Source of the DNA: Candidatus Cloacimonadota bacterium
GTDB lineage: Bacteria; Cloacimonadota; Cloacimonadia; JGIOTU-2
Assembly: GCA_016932035.1 (NCBI GenBank)
Contig: JAFGDR010000036.1
Span: 24,715-88,714, forward strand
Direction: 5' to 3'
Length of the DNA: 64,000 nucleotides
Positions 8,314 to 16,853 of the stretch are shown here, piece by piece. Each line of letters begins with the position of its first letter. The stretch's first letter is position 1. The position numbers and the translations under genes were made by a program. The notes beneath the pieces are model-generated. The model was not told the DNA's origin. It saw only the letters and a list, made by a program, of their open reading frames with translations, and ran no database searches.

Positions 8314-9179
8314 AGCTCACCTGCTTTCTTCCATGCAAATATAAATCCCACAAGCGTATCCGCTCCAGAGGTTGCTCCCACATCCAATAAAGATTCAACA
8401 TGCGACATTAACTGCTCGTGGTTTTTCTGAAAAAGTGACATAATAAAATTCTTGAATCGCTCATTGAACAATCCCTTGTATGCACTGGTGAGAAAGGAAT
8501 TTGAGATAAAATTCTCACCCTGGGCATATGTGTATATCAGTTTCCTTACTTCGGAAAGATCATTACCTTTGATCTCATGTTTAACATACAATCCCGAAAG
8601 AAGTCCGGCAAGGAAGTCATCTCCGCTCGGGGTAAGACCGAATCCGCATCCTTTGATCCAAGCAATCCCCTTTTTTAGATTTTCCAAAGTCCCTTTCTGC
8701 ATGTATTCGATCCCTTGCTTTATTCGTTGTAAAAATGCTCTCTCGAAGGTTGTTGCGAAAAACGTTTCTCTTTTTTCATTGAAAAGAAAACTTAAGCTTT
8801 TTTCCGGGCTTTGTTCCGCAAGAAAGGATTCTACAAAGTTCAAATTTTCATAAAGTTTATCTACTTTAGCATTCTGGAATGTGATCTTTGAATGGTACTT
8901 CAAATCTTCATGCAACTGAAATGGGATCTTGTTTATGATAATAACATTTTGAAGCACAATAAGAGAGTGTATTTCACGTAGATCAAAGTAATGCAGAATG
9001 ATATTGAATGGTCCTTTTCCAATGTCCTGATTTACGATTGAAAGAAGTATATTTCCATTCTGAAGATTGATCGTTCTGCTAAACCTCGAATGAATGTGAT
9101 AAATACCCTCTGTAATGGTATCTCCATAGCTGATCAGTTTTGGGCAATAGTAATTTGGATTTCCACGTAATGAACTCAT
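8304..9179 (-). CDS. allH: DUF2877 protein, AllH/YlbF-like oxamate carbamoyltransferase subunit
   Basis: A protein of 291 residues with the DUF2877 signature GCGFGLTPSGDDFLAGLLSG near residues 177-196 and a second conserved glycine-rich site, LDVGATSGADTLVGF, near the C-terminus. In E. coli the homologue (YlbF/AllH, 271 aa) is the third component of the oxamate carbamoyltransferase assembly. It is the first gene of the catabolic cluster, preceded by a 283-bp intergenic region with repeated TACTTA/TAAGTA elements that may hold the operon's control sites. The ribosome binding site is weak (AAGAAAG). Confidence 0.86.
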   Translation of the reverse strand: MSSLRGNPNYYCPKLISYGDTITEGIYHIHSRFSRTINLQNGNILLSIVNQDIGKGPFNIILHYFDLREIHSLIVLQNVIIINKIPFQLHEDLKYHSKITFQNAKVDKLYENLNFVESFLAEQSPEKSLSFLFNEKRETFFATTFERAFLQRIKQGIEYMQKGTLENLKKGIAWIKGCGFGLTPSGDDFLAGLLSGLYVKHEIKGNDLSEVRKLIYTYAQGENFISNSFLTSAYKGLFNERFKNFIMSLFQKNHEQLMSHVESLLDVGATSGADTLVGFIFAWKKAGELWL

Positions 9180-9396
9180 TATGGATTTTCTTTCTTATGT
9201 ATTTTCATATCATTCATTTTCATGATCTCGCATCAACGTATTGAGTCATGAAACAAGGTTCTGAGTTGTCAAGAAAATGGTAGGAGTATCCCTATTAAAT
9301 TACACCTATTAAAGAATAGTACACAAAGAATAAACTTAAGTAAATATCGGAATACTTAATTTTGTTATATCTTTCTTTGTCTATCGGGGATTAATA

Positions 9397-9421
9397 ATAC
9401 TTATTATAAGTATATATACTT
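9397..9421. promoter_or_regulatory. Overlapping TACTT/AAGTA palindromes upstream of the allH-like operon
   Basis: Between the PAS-protein stop (9463) and the allH-like start (9179) lie two overlapping inverted repeats: ATACTTA-TTA-TAAGTAT (9397-9413) and AAGTATATATACTT (9408-9421). Related elements occur nearby: CTTAAGTAAAT (about 9335), AATACTTAAT (9351) and CTTAAGTAAG (9441). Such clustered half-sites can form an operator array. Their position about 220 bp upstream of the first gene is compatible with a regulator-bound control region. The AT-richness of the gap makes chance palindromes plausible. The rest of the gap shows nothing else convincing. Confidence 0.3.
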
Positions 9422-9462
9422 TCTCACAATTCAGACTGTGCTTAAGTAAGTTTTGATATCCT

Positions 9463-10908
9463 CTAATTCTGTTTCTTTTCAGTCCCGTATTTTTCCAATT
9501 TCTGTTTTAACGTTTTGACCTTATCGCGTAATTCTTTTATCCTGTACTCCCTACCCTGGAATAGTTTATTGAATTCAAACAATTCTTTGTTACGTTTCTC
9601 AAGTTCTTTGGTCCTATTCTCAACCATCTCCTCAAGATGCTCTTTATATTTTTCGAGTTCTTTATGTGCTTCAACGTTTTCCGTCATATCAATAAATGAG
9701 CCAAGAAATCTTGTCACATTCCCATCCCTATCTCTTTCAAAAGGAACATCATATGATATCAACCATTTCCACGTTTTATTCTTCGTTTTAAAACGATAAC
9801 TGACCATTATGACTTTATCTGTTGTCGAATGAACAACTTCAGCCATATGATCCATTACTTGCTGTCTATCCTCAGGATGAAAAAGTTCAATAAACGACGC
9901 TCCCATGCTGTTTATATCTTCAAGAGTCCATCCGGTAATTGCTGTATATTCTGTATTTATATACTCATACATATGCTTCTTTACATTGTATATATTCAAA
10001 CCAGTAACGATTGAGTTAAGTATTTTATCCCGTTCTCTATTTTTCTCCTGTAATATCAAATCCTTTTTCCGTAGCTGGAGTTGTATCCTCGATAAGATCA
10101 CTCCTACAAGAAGTGTAATTAAAAGAAACAGATTACGGGAAAATAACGAATTTAGAGGAACATGCACGAACATCATATCGAGAAAGCTGCTCTGACCTTT
10201 ATAGAAAACAAAATAGTCCATGATCCCCTGAATAAACCAGAATGCACAACCGATCAGCACTGCCGCACTTATAATGTATGTAGTCTCTCGATAATCTGTT
10301 TTTTCTTCCGGATTAAAAAATTTTCGTATTGGAGCTATATGCATAAATACATCACAAATAAGAAGGAGTACATATGCAGTAATCGTGTGTTTGATAGCTA
10401 CGAAAGCCACCCACGATATCGAGACAAAATTATTTGTTAACTGAGGTGCCCAGGGAGGAGGATTAAATGATACCAGCAATCTGAATAGTGTTAAAAAACC
10501 AAGTTCAATGACAATCCTGAATGGTATTTCAACGATATACATACTCGCGTACCATCGGTGTTCATGAGTTTTTCTGTAATCCGCCCAATAGCCATGCCAT
10601 ACTATCCAAAGGGTGAATACTGGTACAGCATAGAGAAATCCCCAGCCATCAGTAAACCAAAGCCACCACATTGTCTGGCACCCGCCTGCAAGTGCTGAGA
10701 AAAGGCCAAATTTCCAGCCCCACATGAGTGTTATAAAAAGCGGAAACAGAAGCCCAAAGAGAATGCTTACTTTAAAATCTGCGAACTGCATGAAATTAAC
10801 TGCATGAAAATTTGCCCAGAATCCGATTAAACCAAAAATAACTGAAATGAGTATTTTTTTTATTTGAAAGCTACAAACACAACCAGCAGCTTTGTTTTTT
10901 TCATTCAT
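9463..10908 (-). CDS. Multispanning membrane protein with a PAS domain and C-terminal coiled coil, no kinase domain
   Basis: A protein of 481 residues. Residues about 20-285 contain seven or eight hydrophobic segments rich in Trp and aromatic residues (for example CQTMWWLWFTDGWGF), resembling the integral sensory domains seen in front of some histidine kinases. A PAS domain follows (about 300-410: KHMYEYINTEYTAITGWTLEDI and FLGSFIDMTENVEAHKE), and the last 70 residues are a charged coiled coil ending at the stop. No HisKA, HATPase, GGDEF or HD output is present, so it may act by protein-protein contact or be a partner of a separate kinase. The start is the ATG at 10908 with AAAGGAAA upstream; an upstream TTG is less likely. 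It is monocistronic in view. Confidence 0.75.
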   Translation of the reverse strand: MNEKNKAAGCVCSFQIKKILISVIFGLIGFWANFHAVNFMQFADFKVSILFGLLFPLFITLMWGWKFGLFSALAGGCQTMWWLWFTDGWGFLYAVPVFTLWIVWHGYWADYRKTHEHRWYASMYIVEIPFRIVIELGFLTLFRLLVSFNPPPWAPQLTNNFVSISWVAFVAIKHTITAYVLLLICDVFMHIAPIRKFFNPEEKTDYRETTYIISAAVLIGCAFWFIQGIMDYFVFYKGQSSFLDMMFVHVPLNSLFSRNLFLLITLLVGVILSRIQLQLRKKDLILQEKNRERDKILNSIVTGLNIYNVKKHMYEYINTEYTAITGWTLEDINSMGASFIELFHPEDRQQVMDHMAEVVHSTTDKVIMVSYRFKTKNKTWKWLISYDVPFERDRDGNVTRFLGSFIDMTENVEAHKELEKYKEHLEEMVENRTKELEKRNKELFEFNKLFQGREYRIKELRDKVKTLKQKLEKYGTEKKQN

Positions 10909-11177
10909 TAAGAAGTATTTCCTTTGCAAATCAAATATTCAAGAATTAGTATCATCATGTATACACCCAAATTTCTCAGAACGAAATATATAGTGTAAGC
11001 AATATAAAAAAGCACACTGTTTTTATACCAATGATGTCAAGAATTATATAAAATATTGATTGTATTTAAGTTAATTTCTTGAAACTTATCACCTTATTTT
11101 ATACTCTGTATTCATTGACATCATGAATCATGGTTTATCAAATGTCAAAAACAAAGCTCATTCTGGAGGTTTTTCAT

Positions 11178-12248
11178 ATGAAAGCATTGGTCTTATGTGC
11201 TGGAAAGGGTACGCGATTGCAACCCCTTACATACTCAATACCGAAGCATATTTTACCACTGGCTAATGTGCCGATCGTATATCATATAATCAAGAAACTC
11301 GTTAATCTCGGTATTACAGATATTGGGTTGATCGTGGGTTATAAGGAGGATAAGATTCGAGAAAGTGTCAGTGATGGCTCCCAGCTTGGCGCAAAGATTA
11401 CCTATATTGTTCAAGATTCTCCAAAAGGACTTGCACATGCAGTAAAAATGGGTCAGGATTTCGTCGGCGATGAACCGTTTATGGTTTTTCTAGGTGATAA
11501 TATTTTTGAGGATGACCTGACAAATCTGGTTCGTAGATACAATGATGAAAAGCCCTCCAGCATCATTATCCTAAAAGAAGTTGATGAACCACAACGATTC
11601 GGCATAGCAGTTCTTGAGGGAGATAAGATGGTAAAAGTAATAGAAAAACCGAAAGATCCTCCATCAAACCTTGCAATTGCCGGTGTTTATATTTTTGATA
11701 AAGATGTATTCCAGGCAATCGATGAGCTTCAGCCTTCTTGGCGTGGAGAATATGAAATTACCGATGCGATACAAGGACTTATCGATAAAGGACTCACTGT
11801 AAAAGGAGAAATTCTTAAGGGAAAATGGCTCGATACCGGCAAACCCCGTGATCTCATTGATGCGAATATGTATCTATGCGGTAAACTCAATGGCTGGCAT
11901 ATTGCTGGAGAAAGCGATCTCGACGAAGAATCCATCATAGAAGGGACGATCTATATTGGAAGAGGTTCTCGAATCCATACTTGCACATTGCAGGGACCGG
12001 TCATTATCGGTGAAAACTGTGAGATCGAAAATGCCACACTTCTCCCCTATACCTGTATCGGGAAAGGTTCAGTTATCAGAAATGCTCGGATTGAAAATTC
12101 AATCATCATGGAAAACACAATCCTCCGAAATATTAAAGGGAGAATAATCGAAAGCATAATCGGCAATAATGTTGAACTCAGCACACTCGATCTAAAGGGT
12201 GATTGTACCCTTTTGCTTGGCTCAGATGATAAAATACTTGGAATGTAA
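11178..12248 (+). CDS. Glucose-1-phosphate thymidylyltransferase-like sugar nucleotidyltransferase (RmlA long form)
   Basis: A protein of 356 residues. The N-terminal nucleotidyltransferase domain (1-235) carries the signature LCAGKGTRLQPLTYSIPKH, with Lys in the sugar-phosphate-binding loop, and the metal site FLGDNIFEDDL. A C-terminal left-handed beta-helix (about 255-350, repeated I-G-x-x-x-x-I hexapeptides) marks it as the long RmlA-type form. It would make dTDP-glucose, or a similar NDP-sugar, for O-antigen or surface glycan synthesis. The start at 11178 is supported by TCTGGAGG; the 16-residue upstream extension is not conserved in character. It is the first gene of a plus-strand trio with etfB and kdsB. 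Nucleotide specificity is not certain. Confidence 0.85.
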   Translation: MKALVLCAGKGTRLQPLTYSIPKHILPLANVPIVYHIIKKLVNLGITDIGLIVGYKEDKIRESVSDGSQLGAKITYIVQDSPKGLAHAVKMGQDFVGDEPFMVFLGDNIFEDDLTNLVRRYNDEKPSSIIILKEVDEPQRFGIAVLEGDKMVKVIEKPKDPPSNLAIAGVYIFDKDVFQAIDELQPSWRGEYEITDAIQGLIDKGLTVKGEILKGKWLDTGKPRDLIDANMYLCGKLNGWHIAGESDLDEESIIEGTIYIGRGSRIHTCTLQGPVIIGENCEIENATLLPYTCIGKGSVIRNARIENSIIMENTILRNIKGRIIESIIGNNVELSTLDLKGDCTLLLGSDDKILGM

Positions 12249-12260
12249 TCAGGAGTTAAA

Positions 12261-13040
12261 ATGAAAATAATTGTCTGCATCAAACAAGTTCCAGACACAA
12301 CAGATATAAAGATAAATCCGGAACACAATACCTTGATTCGCGAGGGTGTAGAAAGTATTATAAATCCTTTTGACATGTATGCTCTCGAAGAAGCCCTGCG
12401 TATTAAAGAAGCCCACGGTGGCATCGTTACCGTTATCAGCATGGGACCTCCACAAGTCGAGATTGCCCTACGTGAAGCTCTTGCAATAGGAGCAGATAAT
12501 GCAATCCTTATATCTGATAGAAAATTCGCAGGATCAGACACACTGGCAACGAGTTACACCCTCTCTGCTGCTGTAAGAAAAATCGGTGATTATGATATCA
12601 TTCTTTTTGGTAAGCAGGCAATAGATGGTGATACAGCACAGGTTGGACCTGGTGTAGCACGGCATCTTGATATTCCGCAGATCGCGTTTGTGAAAAAGAT
12701 AGATTCCATCGATAATGGTAAGATAACTGCACATCGGATGATGGAAGACGGATTTGATGTTGTTGAATCCAGACTTCCAATTGTCATCACTGTTGTCAAG
12801 GACATAAATGAACCGCGTCTCCCCTCTTTACGCACAAAAATGAAGGCAAAGAAAGCGGAAATCCCAGTTTGGACATTTGAGGATCTTGATCTGGACGAAA
12901 AGAGAGTCGGTTTGAATGGTTCTCCTACCTGGGTTGAGAAAATTTACACTCCATCACTTGAGAAAAAAACCATGATGCTGGAAGGTGAACCGGAAGAAGT
13001 TGCACAAAAACTCACTTCATATCTCAAGGAAATATGCTAA
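12261..13040 (+). CDS. etfB: Electron transfer flavoprotein beta subunit
   Basis: A protein of 259 residues with the EtfB signature from residue 1 (MKIIVCIKQVPDTTDIKI) through NPFDMYALEEALRIKE, and the AMP/FAD-site loop FGKQAIDGDTAQVGPGVARHL. EtfB pairs with EtfA to carry electrons from acyl-CoA or other dehydrogenases. No etfA follows: the next gene, kdsB, starts inside the last codons (7-bp overlap), so translation is coupled to an unrelated enzyme. EtfA may be elsewhere on the chromosome. The gene lies 12 bp after the RmlA-like gene, with AGGAGTT as ribosome binding site. Confidence 0.93.
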   Translation: MKIIVCIKQVPDTTDIKINPEHNTLIREGVESIINPFDMYALEEALRIKEAHGGIVTVISMGPPQVEIALREALAIGADNAILISDRKFAGSDTLATSYTLSAAVRKIGDYDIILFGKQAIDGDTAQVGPGVARHLDIPQIAFVKKIDSIDNGKITAHRMMEDGFDVVESRLPIVITVVKDINEPRLPSLRTKMKAKKAEIPVWTFEDLDLDEKRVGLNGSPTWVEKIYTPSLEKKTMMLEGEPEEVAQKLTSYLKEIC

Positions 13041-13759
13041 GTTCAGTTGCCATCATTCCCAGCAGGTTTGCGTCAACACGGCTCCCGGGAAAACCTCTCA
13101 GAAAAATTAGAGATAAAACACTCATTCATCATATTTACGACAATGTTATTAAAACTCGGTTATTTGATATAGTTGTTGTTGCAACTGATGATGAGCGAAT
13201 TGCAAACGAGGTCAAAACCTTTCATGGCACAGTTTTTGTTTCAGAGAAAATTCACTCTTCGGGTACCGACCGTATCGCGGAAGTAGCAGCAAGCATGGAT
13301 GCTGATGTCTTTATAAATGTTCAAGGGGATGAAGTATTTATAAACAAACACACTCTCGAACCTCTCATTAATTCCTTCGAAAATGAGAATGTACATGTTG
13401 CAACACTCGCCCATGAAATAGTTGATATTGAAGAAGTGCAAAATCCAAACAGGATAAAAGTAATTTGTGATATAAATGGATATGCATTATATTTCTCGAG
13501 ATCGGCTATACCATATAACAGGAGGAACAAAAGTTACTCCTATTTAGGACATATCGGTGTGTACGCTTTTAGAAAAAATGCACTGATGAGGTTTGCTCAA
13601 CTTCCCCAATCAAATCTTGAAAAAACAGAAAAACTGGAACAGCTTCGCCTACTCGAAAACGGCATCCCAATCAAAGTAATTGTAACCGATTATTCTGGAT
13701 TTGGTATCGATACTGAAGAAGACATTAAAGAAGCGGAATTAATGATGAGAAATATGTAA
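13034..13759 (+). CDS. kdsB: 3-deoxy-manno-octulosonate cytidylyltransferase
   Basis: A protein of 241 residues, full length for KdsB (about 250). It activates Kdo as CMP-Kdo for lipopolysaccharide inner core. Visible motifs are IIPSRFASTRLPGKPL (CTP-binding loop), VVATDDERIANEV, SGTDRIAEVA, VNVQGDE in the form FINVQGDEVFI, YFSRSAIPYNR and the C-terminal GIDTEEDIKEAE. The enzyme implies a Kdo-containing lipopolysaccharide and hence a Gram-negative cell. It overlaps etfB by 7 bp and is the last gene of the plus-strand run; the next gene is convergent, 58 bp away. Confidence 0.95.
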   Translation: MLSSVAIIPSRFASTRLPGKPLRKIRDKTLIHHIYDNVIKTRLFDIVVVATDDERIANEVKTFHGTVFVSEKIHSSGTDRIAEVAASMDADVFINVQGDEVFINKHTLEPLINSFENENVHVATLAHEIVDIEEVQNPNRIKVICDINGYALYFSRSAIPYNRRNKSYSYLGHIGVYAFRKNALMRFAQLPQSNLEKTEKLEQLRLLENGIPIKVIVTDYSGFGIDTEEDIKEAELMMRNM

Positions 13760-13817
13760 TATTTTACTTTAGATAAATCTCTCTATTCTATTATATGTGT
13801 GGCAATTATGGGTTTAT

Positions 13818-14096
13818 CTAATTATCTTTATCCATATACTTCTTGATCTGGTTTTCTTCCCAATTTTTTCCGAAAATACCCCTCGCTCCAAATACATGAA
13901 ATCCATGTGCAAATAATCCAATTCCCCATCCAAGAAGGGGCCAGTAGAACCATAATTGATTGGGTGTTGTTAAGATATTGATAAGAAACAATCCGAGATT
14001 AACAATGATATAAACAGCCACATGTGACCAGAATCCCCTGATTTCTTCTACACGGGCTTTTGCTTGTTTGTATTTCTCTGATTCTTTATCATACAT
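13818..14096 (-). CDS. 2TM-domain small membrane protein
   Basis: A protein of 92 residues matching the 2TM family (PF13239). It has a charged N-terminal helix (KQAKARVEEIRGFWSH), a first membrane segment (VAVYIIVNLGLFLINIL), a short loop, a second segment (LWFYWPLLGWGIGLFAHGF), then HVFGARGIFGKNWEENQI with the typical conserved G-x-NWEE ending. The family's role is unknown; it is sometimes fused to LytTR or histidine kinase proteins in the FCB group. It follows the mscS-like gene by 13 bp with AGGAGATATA upstream, so it is likely co-transcribed. Confidence 0.85.
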   Translation of the reverse strand: MYDKESEKYKQAKARVEEIRGFWSHVAVYIIVNLGLFLINILTTPNQLWFYWPLLGWGIGLFAHGFHVFGARGIFGKNWEENQIKKYMDKDN

Positions 14097-14109
14097 GGTA
14101 TATCTCCTT

Positions 14110-15054
14110 TTATTCTAGATTTTCCGGATCAGGTATCTTGTCTGAACCGTGACCAGAAAAATCCTGTGGTTTATTATAATAGATTCTCTTTGTCGGATAT
14201 GCAAATTCAATTCCTTCTGTACTATTAAAGTTTGTTAAGATATCTTCCCATATTGCATGCTCGCTCATACGTCTCTTGCGTGGTTCACAAAGAAAACGGA
14301 TAGTAAGCATTACTCCACTGTCCCTAACACTCGTATAAACCGTTGGAGTAAGGTTACTATAGAAGATCATATATTTACGGGAAGCTTCCTTGATCTTTCT
14401 TTCTGCATGCGGAGTAAGGTGTTCAGCATGCTTATTGCCGATTTGCTGGAGGATGGTTTTTGCTTTTTTCCAATTACTCTCAAAGGTTATCAGAACCGGT
14501 ATTTCGTTCCAAATATACTGAAAACCCTTACTATAGTTCGCATGTACCTCGTTGAGTATTTTACTATTCGGGATATTGATGACCCGTCCGGTACTCTGGT
14601 CAGCATCGACCCAATTTCTGATCTCAAGCAAAGTAAATTGAAAAAGCCGTATATCGATAACATCACCAGCATGATTGCCAACCTGGATCCTATCCCCAAC
14701 CTCAAAGGGTCTCCGCCATACAATGAATATCCAGCCAGCAATATCTGTGATGATATCTTTGAGGGCAATTGCAAGACCTGCAGAAAGCAAACCAAGGAAC
14801 GTAGCAAGAGACTGAAATGCCTGAAGCCACACACGTCCAAGAAGAAGGAAACCGATGAATACGAAGATATAGGTGAGAGTCTTTTTCCATTTATATCGTT
14901 TTTTGGGCTCATCGATACTCTTCCACATAATCCGCAAGATGATCATGTGAATGATCTTTAAAACAGCAAGGACAGCTATTGTTACAACGATCTTCCAAAC
15001 AATATCCTGTTCAATGTTCGTAAGGTTATGCAGCCATTCAGTAAATTTATCCAT
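14110..15054 (-). CDS. MscS-family small-conductance mechanosensitive channel
   Basis: A protein of 314 residues with an N-terminal helix pair (about 18-90), then the pore helix region (about 85-130: FLGLLSAGLAIALKDIITDIAGWIFI) and the MscS beta domain (RRPFEVGDRIQVGNHAGDVIDI) with the typical F-E-V-G-D-R-I. A cytoplasmic alpha/beta domain fills the C-terminus. It should open on membrane tension to protect against osmotic downshift. It sits 5 bp after glmM. The extra Arg/Lys-rich tail (EPRKRRMSEHAIWEDIL) resembles the cytoplasmic vestibule domain of larger MscS homologues. Confidence 0.9.
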   Translation of the reverse strand: MDKFTEWLHNLTNIEQDIVWKIVVTIAVLAVLKIIHMIILRIMWKSIDEPKKRYKWKKTLTYIFVFIGFLLLGRVWLQAFQSLATFLGLLSAGLAIALKDIITDIAGWIFIVWRRPFEVGDRIQVGNHAGDVIDIRLFQFTLLEIRNWVDADQSTGRVINIPNSKILNEVHANYSKGFQYIWNEIPVLITFESNWKKAKTILQQIGNKHAEHLTPHAERKIKEASRKYMIFYSNLTPTVYTSVRDSGVMLTIRFLCEPRKRRMSEHAIWEDILTNFNSTEGIEFAYPTKRIYYNKPQDFSGHGSDKIPDPENLE

Positions 15055-15059
15055 TTTAC

Positions 15060-16406
15060 CTACTCAAAATAGTTCTCGATAATATTGTCACACAGCTCTT
15101 TTGATCTTGTTTCTGAATCACTTTCAGCAATAACTCTCACGATCGGTTCTGTACCTGATTTCCTGATATGAATCCAATACTCGGGATCGATGATCTTTAT
15201 ACCATCCTGTTCGTCGAGTTTTTGCTTAAAATAATCTTTCTTGATACTTGCACTTATTTTATCAAAATCAATATGCGGCTGCAACTCGCATTTAGTTTTG
15301 TAGATATAATATCGTGGAATTTCTGCTGCCAGTTCGGATAATTTCTTTTTTGATGTTGCCATATACGAAAGGATGAGAGCCATTCCAAGTGGTGCATCAC
15401 GTGTAAAATGGAGATCGGGTAGGATAACTCCTCCATTGCCTTCACCTCCAATAACACATTCATGTGCTTTCATGATTTCAGCAACATTTATTTCACCAAC
15501 TGCTGATCGGAATATCTCAACTCCGTTTTCCTGTGCGATCTGGTCGGAAGCCATTGAGGAAGAGAGATTCGTAGCAATATTCCCTTTCTTTTGTGAAAGT
15601 ACATATTTTTCTGCAAGAAGAAGGGTAAACTCCGTTCCCAATGCAATACCTTTATCTGAAACAAGCGAAAGCCGGTCTACATCCGGATCCGTGGCAAAAC
15701 CAGCATCAGCATGATTCTGTTTAACCAGTTTTTCCAATTCCGAAAGATTTTTTGCCACCGGTTCTGCGACACGTGAAAAACGACCAGTTGGTTCTGAGAA
15801 AAGTTCAATTACATTACATCCAAGCGCTTGGAGTAAGCCGGGAGACATCACACCGCCTGCACCATTAGTTGAATCGATAACAACGGTGTAATGCGCCTTT
15901 CGTATTTCATCTGTCTCAATAATCGGTAAATCCAATATTGCTTTGATATGATCATCGATCGCATTTTCATAGGTGGAGAAGCTACCAATATGTTCCCAAT
16001 CGAGATTCTTCAATGTAATCTCTTCTATATCCCAAAATTCTTTTGATTGTACTGGTGTTAAGAACGTGCCATCCTTATTGATGAGCTTGAGTGCATTCCA
16101 TTCCGGAGGATTATGACTGGCAGTGATCGCAATGCCACCGTCAGCGTGAAGATTATCGACAGCGAGGAGAATTGTAGGTGTGGGGCAAATGCCAAGATCG
16201 ATAACATCAGCACCAACTGACATCAAGCCTGCTGAGACTGCATTGAACAGCATTTTGCCGGTTGTTCTGGAATCACGTCCAACAACAATTTTTCCTCGTC
16301 CAGAAAACACACCGAATCGTTTTGCAAACAAGAGAACAAGTTCAGCATTCAGAGAATCGCCAACAATACCTCTAATTCCTGATACACTCTTCATCAACTG
16401 CGACAT
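15060..16406 (-). CDS. glmM: Phosphoglucosamine mutase (phosphohexomutase family)
   Basis: A protein of 448 residues, normal for GlmM. All four phosphohexomutase landmarks are present: SGIRGIVGDSL (residues 9-19), the phosphoserine loop TASHNPPEWNALK with Ser97, the metal-binding DPDVDRLSLV, and the phosphate-binding RKSGTEPIVRVIAE near the C-terminus. GlmM converts glucosamine-6-phosphate to glucosamine-1-phosphate for UDP-GlcNAc, peptidoglycan and lipid A. A phosphomannomutase/phosphoglucomutase activity cannot be excluded, because the archaeal/Bacteroidota-like subgroup is broad. AGAGGAAG precedes the ATG. It lies 9 bp after tsaE. Confidence 0.87.
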   Translation of the reverse strand: MSQLMKSVSGIRGIVGDSLNAELVLLFAKRFGVFSGRGKIVVGRDSRTTGKMLFNAVSAGLMSVGADVIDLGICPTPTILLAVDNLHADGGIAITASHNPPEWNALKLINKDGTFLTPVQSKEFWDIEEITLKNLDWEHIGSFSTYENAIDDHIKAILDLPIIETDEIRKAHYTVVIDSTNGAGGVMSPGLLQALGCNVIELFSEPTGRFSRVAEPVAKNLSELEKLVKQNHADAGFATDPDVDRLSLVSDKGIALGTEFTLLLAEKYVLSQKKGNIATNLSSSMASDQIAQENGVEIFRSAVGEINVAEIMKAHECVIGGEGNGGVILPDLHFTRDAPLGMALILSYMATSKKKLSELAAEIPRYYIYKTKCELQPHIDFDKISASIKKDYFKQKLDEQDGIKIIDPEYWIHIRKSGTEPIVRVIAESDSETRSKELCDNIIENYFE

Positions 16407-16415
16407 ATACTTCCT

Positions 16416-16838
16416 CTATTCTGGAAATTTCTCTATTTTTATTTTTCTTTGAGTCCCATCTATAATGTCAATACTTATTTCAAAATATTCGGCAGGCAGA
16501 AGTTTGAGTGCTTTCTCCGGCCATTCAATAAAGAAAATGCCATCCTCCAGGAGCAAGTCAGAAAAACCGATCTTCTCAATTTCTTCTATGGATTTAAGTC
16601 GATAGAAATCGAAATGATAAAGCAAAATCGAACCTTCATAGATATTCAATATCGTGAATGTTGGACTTGAGACATATCCGTTAAAACCGAGTTCTTCAGC
16701 AATTTTTTTTACGAACAAGGTTTTACCGCTTCCGAGTTGACCTTTAAAGGCAACCACATCACCTGGTTTGAGCTGATGAGCTACATGACAGGCTATTTTT
16801 GCAGTTTCTTCTTCTGAATGGCTGATGTATTCATTCAT
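16416..16838 (-). CDS. tsaE: tRNA threonylcarbamoyladenosine (t6A) biosynthesis ATPase TsaE
   Basis: A protein of 140 residues with the Walker A loop GQLGSGKT (33-40) and the TsaE-specific YVSSPTFTILNIYEG and LYHFDFYRL motifs, ending in FFIEWPEKALKLLP. TsaE powers the TsaB-TsaD-TsaE complex that installs t6A37 on ANN-decoding tRNAs. Neither tsaB nor tsaD is next to it. It follows porX by 15 bp, so it likely shares that transcript. The ribosome binding site is poor. Confidence 0.94.
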   Translation of the reverse strand: MNEYISHSEEETAKIACHVAHQLKPGDVVAFKGQLGSGKTLFVKKIAEELGFNGYVSSPTFTILNIYEGSILLYHFDFYRLKSIEEIEKIGFSDLLLEDGIFFIEWPEKALKLLPAEYFEISIDIIDGTQRKIKIEKFPE

Positions 16839-16853
16839 ATTGATGCAAAGACT

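Noticed and set aside
11060..11177. TTGAAA...TATACT and TTGACA...TATCAA pairs as promoters for the RmlA-like gene
   Set aside because: Both pairs have a spacing of about 15 bp, shorter than the usual 16-18, and neither stands out from the AT-rich background.
13769..13821. Inverted repeat TTAGATAAA / TTTATCTAA between convergent kdsB and 2TM genes
   Set aside because: The 35-nt loop and AT-only stem make a terminator unlikely; it could easily be chance.
14257..14961. A 234-codon plus-strand frame inside the MscS gene
   Set aside because: It is fully antisense to the MscS-family gene, which has clear channel motifs, and its translation shows no family features.
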